From Paenibacillus monticola (GTDB lineage: Bacteria; Bacillota; Bacilli; Paenibacillales; Paenibacillaceae), in NCBI RefSeq assembly GCF_009664975.1, contig NZ_WJXB01000001.1, forward strand, positions 744,001-808,000: DNA of 64,000 nt, given 5' to 3'. Both the position numbers and the translations under genes were made by a program. The notes below the pieces were generated by a model. It was given only the letters and a program-made list of their open reading frames with translations, was not told the origin of the DNA and did not search any database. Positions 59,926 through 64,000 of this stretch are shown in pieces. Each line of letters starts with the position of its first letter. Position 1 is the stretch's first letter.

Positions 59926-61254
59926 ATGTTGAAATGGAAGCGTTCTCTTACAGTTTTGGCCATGACAGCCTTGCTGGGGACGATGGCAGCATGCGGCGGC
60001 GGCGGGACAAAAAACAATGCGGAAACTACTGCTGAACCTGCCGGCAATACTACTGCCGCAACGGCTGCACCAAGCAATGAACCTGTCAAGCTGCGTATTA
60101 TGTGGTGGGGATCCCAGCCGCGCCACGAGGCTACCCTGGCTGCACTGGACTTGTACACAAAGAACAACCCGAATGTTACGTTTGAACCGGAATATTCCGG
60201 TATGGATGGATACTTGGACAAATTATCTACTCAAGCCGCAGCTAATAATGCACCGGATATCGTTCAGCTTGATCCGGGCTGGATGCCGGACTGGATGTCC
60301 CGTAAACAATTAGCTGAGCTGGCTCCTGAGGTTGATGTAAGCAAATTCGATGAAAAATTACTGGCAGGTGGCCAGCTTGACGGTAAGCAATATGCTGTTC
60401 CTCTGGGTTCGGTAGCGTTCGGTATGGTCTATGACAAAGCCGCTATGGATAAGCTCGGGATTGCGAATCCTGCTAATGGTTGGACATGGGATGATTTCTT
60501 CGCCTTAGCCAAGGAATCTAAATCCAAACTGCCAAGCGGACAATATTTCACATTGGACTATGCAGGCAACTATTTTATGTATTCGGCCTATCAGTACGCT
60601 AAAGGTAAAGGTCAGGTTATCACTGATGATGGTCACTTCAACGTAGATCAAGCTAGCTACTTGGAATGGACCAAAAAATTCGAAGAGCTGCGCAAGGAAA
60701 AACTGGTTCCACCAGCGGACGTAAACGCTTCCGACAAGGAAAATGATCCGCAAATGGACTTAATGGCAGCGGGTAAAGTGTTGTTTCGGTATAGCTTCTC
60801 TAATAACCTAGGTACTTGGGATAGTATTAAACCCGGTGCTTATGCACTTGTAACTATGCCGCGTGCAGAAGAAGCAGGTGGATGGTTGAAACCATCCATG
60901 TACCTGTCCGTCTCTAAAAACTCCAAGCATGCTGAAGAAGCTAAAAAATTCATCAATTGGTTTGTGAATGATCAAGAGGCAGGTAACATTCTGCAAACAT
61001 TCCGCGGCCTGCCGGCTAACAAGGAAATTTCTGCTTCCCTGGAAGCAAGCATGAGCGATCTGGATAAGGTTGGATTAGGACTCCTTCGTGCTACTGAAAA
61101 GGATGGTCAGACTTGGTCGGCTGGAGCAGGAGGTTGGACGAATTTCGTTGATAAAGACTGGGTGCTTGTTCGGGACCAGCTCAGTTTCGGGAAAATTACG
61201 CCAGAGAAAGCCTTTGAGCAGTTGAAAGAAGTGGCGCAATCTTACGAAAAATAA
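59926..61254 (+). CDS. Extracellular sugar-binding lipoprotein (CUT1)
   Basis: This 442-residue protein has a type II signal peptide ending MAACG, a Thr/Ala-rich linker, and a family 1 solute-binding domain (LRIMWWGSQPRHEATLAALD, DIVQLDPGWMPDWMS). It lies before a GH67 alpha-glucuronidase and a permease, suggesting it binds glucuronoxylan-derived oligosaccharides (aldouronates). TTGGAGGG precedes the ATG. Confidence 0.85.
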   Translation: MLKWKRSLTVLAMTALLGTMAACGGGGTKNNAETTAEPAGNTTAATAAPSNEPVKLRIMWWGSQPRHEATLAALDLYTKNNPNVTFEPEYSGMDGYLDKLSTQAAANNAPDIVQLDPGWMPDWMSRKQLAELAPEVDVSKFDEKLLAGGQLDGKQYAVPLGSVAFGMVYDKAAMDKLGIANPANGWTWDDFFALAKESKSKLPSGQYFTLDYAGNYFMYSAYQYAKGKGQVITDDGHFNVDQASYLEWTKKFEELRKEKLVPPADVNASDKENDPQMDLMAAGKVLFRYSFSNNLGTWDSIKPGAYALVTMPRAEEAGGWLKPSMYLSVSKNSKHAEEAKKFINWFVNDQEAGNILQTFRGLPANKEISASLEASMSDLDKVGLGLLRATEKDGQTWSAGAGGWTNFVDKDWVLVRDQLSFGKITPEKAFEQLKEVAQSYEK

Positions 61255-61267
61255 TTCAAGCACGATA

Positions 61268-61291
61268 GCCCGGAACAACCATGTTCCGGGC
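61268..61291 (+). other. Stem-loop after the second binding-protein gene
   Basis: GCCCGGAAC pairs perfectly with GTTCCGGGC, followed by CTTGAATTT. It could be a weak terminator or an mRNA-stabilising hairpin before the GH67 gene. Confidence 0.6.
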
Positions 61292-61353
61292 CTTGAATTT
61301 ATTATTGGAACATAGAAAGATGAAGTGGAAATTGAGGGGTAGGAGGATTATAA

Positions 61354-63426
61354 ATGAGTAATTCTGTTTTATATCACCCGGGAGACGGATATCTGGCCTG
61401 GCTGCAGTACCGCCGGATCACAGCGGGGGCAAATGTTGATCAATATGCGGAATATAATCAAATTATTGTGACTGAGCAGGATGATGTTGTTATTCGTTCT
61501 GCAGTGAACGAGTTGACTCAAGGCATGGAAGGAATCACAGGAAGAAAAATTTGCATTTCCGGGAAAACAGAGAGAACTCCTAGTATCGTGCTAGGAACTT
61601 TCGGGACTGGCTCAAGGATAGCTGAAGTGTTCAGTGAAGAAGTAAGCAGTGCGATTAAAGCGGAGGGCTACGCAATTCATACGGACAGCGTTACCGGCGA
61701 TATTGTTATCGGAGCAGTCACCTCCGCAGGTATATTATATGGAGTATTCCATCTGCTCCGGATCATGGGTGCAGGGGGTTCTGTCCAGCAATTAAATATG
61801 GTAGAGAACCCTGTCAATCAGCTGCGTATGATCAACCAGTGGGACAATATGGACGGGAGTGTGGAGCGGGGATATGCCGGGGAATCTATTTTTTATGAAG
61901 ATAACCGAGTAACAAGTAATCTTCAGCGTATTCAGGATTATGCCCGCCTGCTGGCCTCCAGCGGAATCAATGCCATCGCGATAAATAATGTAAATGTACA
62001 TCAGGTGGAGAGCCGCTTATTAACGGAATTCCTGCCGGACGTGGCGAAGCTGGCAGCTATCTTCCGCGGCTATGCAATCAAGCTGTTCCTGAGCATCAAT
62101 TATGCAAGTACCATAGAGATCGGCGGTCTCTTAACGGCAGATCCACTTGATTCTACTGTCCGTGAATGGTGGAGAGCCGCAGCATCGAAAATATATGCAG
62201 CAATTCCTGATTTCGGAGGATTTCTGGTAAAGGCCGATTCGGAGAACCGGCCGGGACCGTTCACCTACGGAAGAGATCACGCCGACGGCGCCAATATGCT
62301 GGCTGAAGCGCTGAAGCCGCATGGCGGTATAGTAATCTGGCGCTGTTTCGTGTATAACTGCAAGCAGGACTGGCGCGACCGTTCCATGGATCGGGCGCGG
62401 GCGGCCTATGATCATTTTCAGCCACTGGATGGCCGCTTCATGGATAATGTCATTCTGCAGGTGAAGAATGGGCCGATTGACTTTCAGGTTAGAGAGCCTG
62501 TCTCTCCGCTGCTAGGAGCTATGCCGCACACGAATCAAGTGATCGAATTTCAGATTGCCCAGGAATACACCGGACAGCAACGCCATGTGTGCTATCTGGT
62601 GCCCCAGTGGAAAGAGATTCTGAACTTTGATACGCATCTTCAAGGAGAAGGGACTACTGTCAAACGCATTATAGATGGAAATGTTCACGGCAATGCCTAC
62701 AGTGGCTTTGCCGCCGTCTCCAATATTGGAAATGACGCCAATTGGACGGGGCATCTTCTGGCACAGGCAAACCTATTCGGTTATGGCCGTCTGGCCTGGA
62801 ATCCGGAGCTGTCTGCTGAAGAAATTGCTGTGGAATGGATTACGCTCACCTTTGGCACCAATGAGCTGATGGTTCAGACAATACTTAACATCCTTATGAA
62901 CTCCTGGGAGATTTATGAATCATATACAGCTCCGCTGGGCGTTGGGTTTATGGTCAATCCTAACCATCACTACGGCCCTAATGTGGATGGATATGAATAT
63001 TCAATGTGGGGGACTTACCACTTTGCAGACTGTTACGGTATTGGTGTTGACCGCATCTCAGCAACCGGAACCGGATATACTTCCCAATATGCACGTATGA
63101 ACATGGAATTGTACGAGTCGCTTGAGAGTTGTCCAGATGAGCTGCTGCTGTTCTTCCACCATGTCCCTTATACTCATGTGCTTCATTCCGGAAAAACGGT
63201 GATTCAGCATATTTATGATACACATTTTGAAGGTGCTGAACGTGCAGGTCAGGTGGTTGCCGCCTGGGAGCTTGTGAAAGAACAGGTGGATGGGCGGGCT
63301 TACCAGCAAGTAGCAGATCGTCTTGTGGAGCAGGCTGAGCATGCTAAAGAGTGGCGAGATAGAATCAATACGTATTTTCTCCGGAAGAGCGGAATTGCTG
63401 ATCAATGGGGAAGAACAATCTATTAA
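61354..63426 (+). CDS. aguA: GH67 alpha-glucuronidase
   Basis: This 690-residue protein has no signal peptide, so it is cytosolic, as is usual for GH67. An N-terminal domain is followed by the (beta/alpha)8 catalytic domain. By spacing, E297 in KADSENRPG is the acid, and D376 in KNGPIDFQ and E404 in IAQEY are the base pair; they correspond to E285, D364 and E392 of the Geobacillus enzyme. It removes methylglucuronic acid from xylo-oligosaccharides after uptake. Confidence 0.92.
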   Translation: MSNSVLYHPGDGYLAWLQYRRITAGANVDQYAEYNQIIVTEQDDVVIRSAVNELTQGMEGITGRKICISGKTERTPSIVLGTFGTGSRIAEVFSEEVSSAIKAEGYAIHTDSVTGDIVIGAVTSAGILYGVFHLLRIMGAGGSVQQLNMVENPVNQLRMINQWDNMDGSVERGYAGESIFYEDNRVTSNLQRIQDYARLLASSGINAIAINNVNVHQVESRLLTEFLPDVAKLAAIFRGYAIKLFLSINYASTIEIGGLLTADPLDSTVREWWRAAASKIYAAIPDFGGFLVKADSENRPGPFTYGRDHADGANMLAEALKPHGGIVIWRCFVYNCKQDWRDRSMDRARAAYDHFQPLDGRFMDNVILQVKNGPIDFQVREPVSPLLGAMPHTNQVIEFQIAQEYTGQQRHVCYLVPQWKEILNFDTHLQGEGTTVKRIIDGNVHGNAYSGFAAVSNIGNDANWTGHLLAQANLFGYGRLAWNPELSAEEIAVEWITLTFGTNELMVQTILNILMNSWEIYESYTAPLGVGFMVNPNHHYGPNVDGYEYSMWGTYHFADCYGIGVDRISATGTGYTSQYARMNMELYESLESCPDELLLFFHHVPYTHVLHSGKTVIQHIYDTHFEGAERAGQVVAAWELVKEQVDGRAYQQVADRLVEQAEHAKEWRDRINTYFLRKSGIADQWGRTIY

Positions 63427-63444
63427 TGATCATTCTTATGTAGG

Positions 63445-63470
63445 AGCGGTCGATACCGCTTCTTTTTTTT
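63445..63470 (+). terminator. Terminator after the alpha-glucuronidase gene
   Basis: AGCGGT pairs with ACCGCT over CGAT, followed by eight T. It separates GH67 from the next permease gene. Confidence 0.8.
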
Positions 63471-63572
63471 ATCGTTATATATTGAAAGAATTCGAGCATT
63501 CCTCTCCTTTAGCGGGGGAATAGCAGATTATATACTTAAGATATAAAATTTGACCACAAGAGGTGACCACAG

Positions 63573-64000
63573 ATGAACCGTTCCACAACCACTGTAGCCC
63601 AATCTGCTGTGAAGACGAAAAAAAGCTCATACTTTCGCAGCAGATGGAACGCTCCGCTTGCAGGCTATTTGTTTATTTCGCCCTGGTTGATCGGGTTTCT
63701 AGCGCTTACGGCGTATCCGTTATTCTTATCCTTATACTATTCGTTTACTGACTACACTTTAATGCAGCCGATAAAGTGGGTCGGGACCCGCAATTACGAG
63801 CGTATCTTTACAGCGGATCCCAAATTCATTCAATCTGCTAAGGTAACCTTCACTTATGTTCTTGCTTCTGTGCCTCTGAAGCTTATAGCTGCTCTCTTGG
63901 TCGCTATGATCCTCAGCAAGGCGGTAAAAGGAATAAGCTTCTACCGCACGGCGATTTATTTTCCTTCACTTATCGGAGGAAGTATTGGGGTATCGCTGCT
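63573..64000 (+). CDS. CUT1 permease, N-terminal part (cut by window edge)
   Basis: The ATG at 63573 follows AAGAGGTGACC. The 142 visible residues have a polar N-terminus, a span at about 30-52 (PLAGYLFISPWLIGFLALTAYPLFLSL region), and a second near 90-110 before the window ends (ISFYRTAIYFPSLIGGSIG). The pattern matches CUT1 permeases of the MsmF/LacF type. It is probably the partner of the binding protein at 59926. Confidence 0.85.
   Translation, partial: MNRSTTTVAQSAVKTKKSSYFRSRWNAPLAGYLFISPWLIGFLALTAYPLFLSLYYSFTDYTLMQPIKWVGTRNYERIFTADPKFIQSAKVTFTYVLASVPLKLIAALLVAMILSKAVKGISFYRTAIYFPSLIGGSIGVSL

Noticed and set aside
1..64000. CRISPR array, rRNA operon or intact IS element
   Set aside because: No regularly spaced repeats, rRNA sequence or transposase gene was seen in any frame.

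Overview
The window looks like Paenibacillus or a close relative. The evidence is Firmicute-style Shine-Dalgarno sites with some GTG/TTG starts, intermediate GC, a PspA/PspC pair, YesM/YesN-type sensor-regulator genes, CUT1 sugar importers lacking their own ATPase, a GH67 alpha-glucuronidase and a long palindromic intergenic repeat of a type I associate with this genus.

1-8816 is the right end of an integrated prophage. It begins inside the tail module (end of a P2 gpI-like gene, then a tail fibre) and continues with the lysis genes (holin, M15 endolysin, second small holin). Cargo genes separated by terminators follow: a membrane protein, a small ORF, a reverse-strand TIR-like protein, a three-gene cassette with a LexA-box-like promoter ending in a YolD-like gene, and a lipoprotein. 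Last comes a switch: a 72-aa XRE repressor faces a divergent consensus promoter across twin 15-bp operators, and that promoter drives an operon of four very small proteins, two under 45 residues. The prophage ends at a 3' tRNA-Gly(TCC) fragment at 8771-8816, taken as the attachment-site junction.

8868-18031 is chromosomal housekeeping: a PH-like protein, an M20 dipeptidase, an SDR with a divergent HxlR regulator, a THUMP/Trm11-like methyltransferase, a Nudix hydrolase, an ABC-F ATPase, two small orphan proteins and a split chromate transporter pair.

18236-35714 is a purine/ureide catabolism region. It holds a gamma-glutamyltransferase-like protein, an amidase, PucR, a PucB-like nucleotidyltransferase, a BMP-type nucleoside ABC importer, OHCU decarboxylase, HIU hydrolase, allantoinase, allantoate amidohydrolase, a PucG aminotransferase and adenine deaminase. 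No xanthine dehydrogenase or urate oxidase is visible, so the pathway here starts at 5-hydroxyisourate unless those genes lie elsewhere.

36055-45710 is mixed: an IDEAL-domain-like protein, a secreted protein with three flavinylation motifs behind a Lys/Pro/Ala/Thr-rich stalk, YhaM exoribonuclease, a DEDDh exonuclease, a TerD-vWA protein, PspC-PspA, and a scar of two decayed genes.

45866-64000 is sugar utilisation. A LacI regulator sits beside a decayed LacI paralogue, followed by an esterase and then a PfkB kinase, a sucrose-phosphorylase-family enzyme and a second esterase in one run. A YesM/YesN pair precedes a CUT1 importer whose promoter carries a perfect cre box. A NIF3-like gene follows, then a second importer with GH67 alpha-glucuronidase, cut by the window edge.
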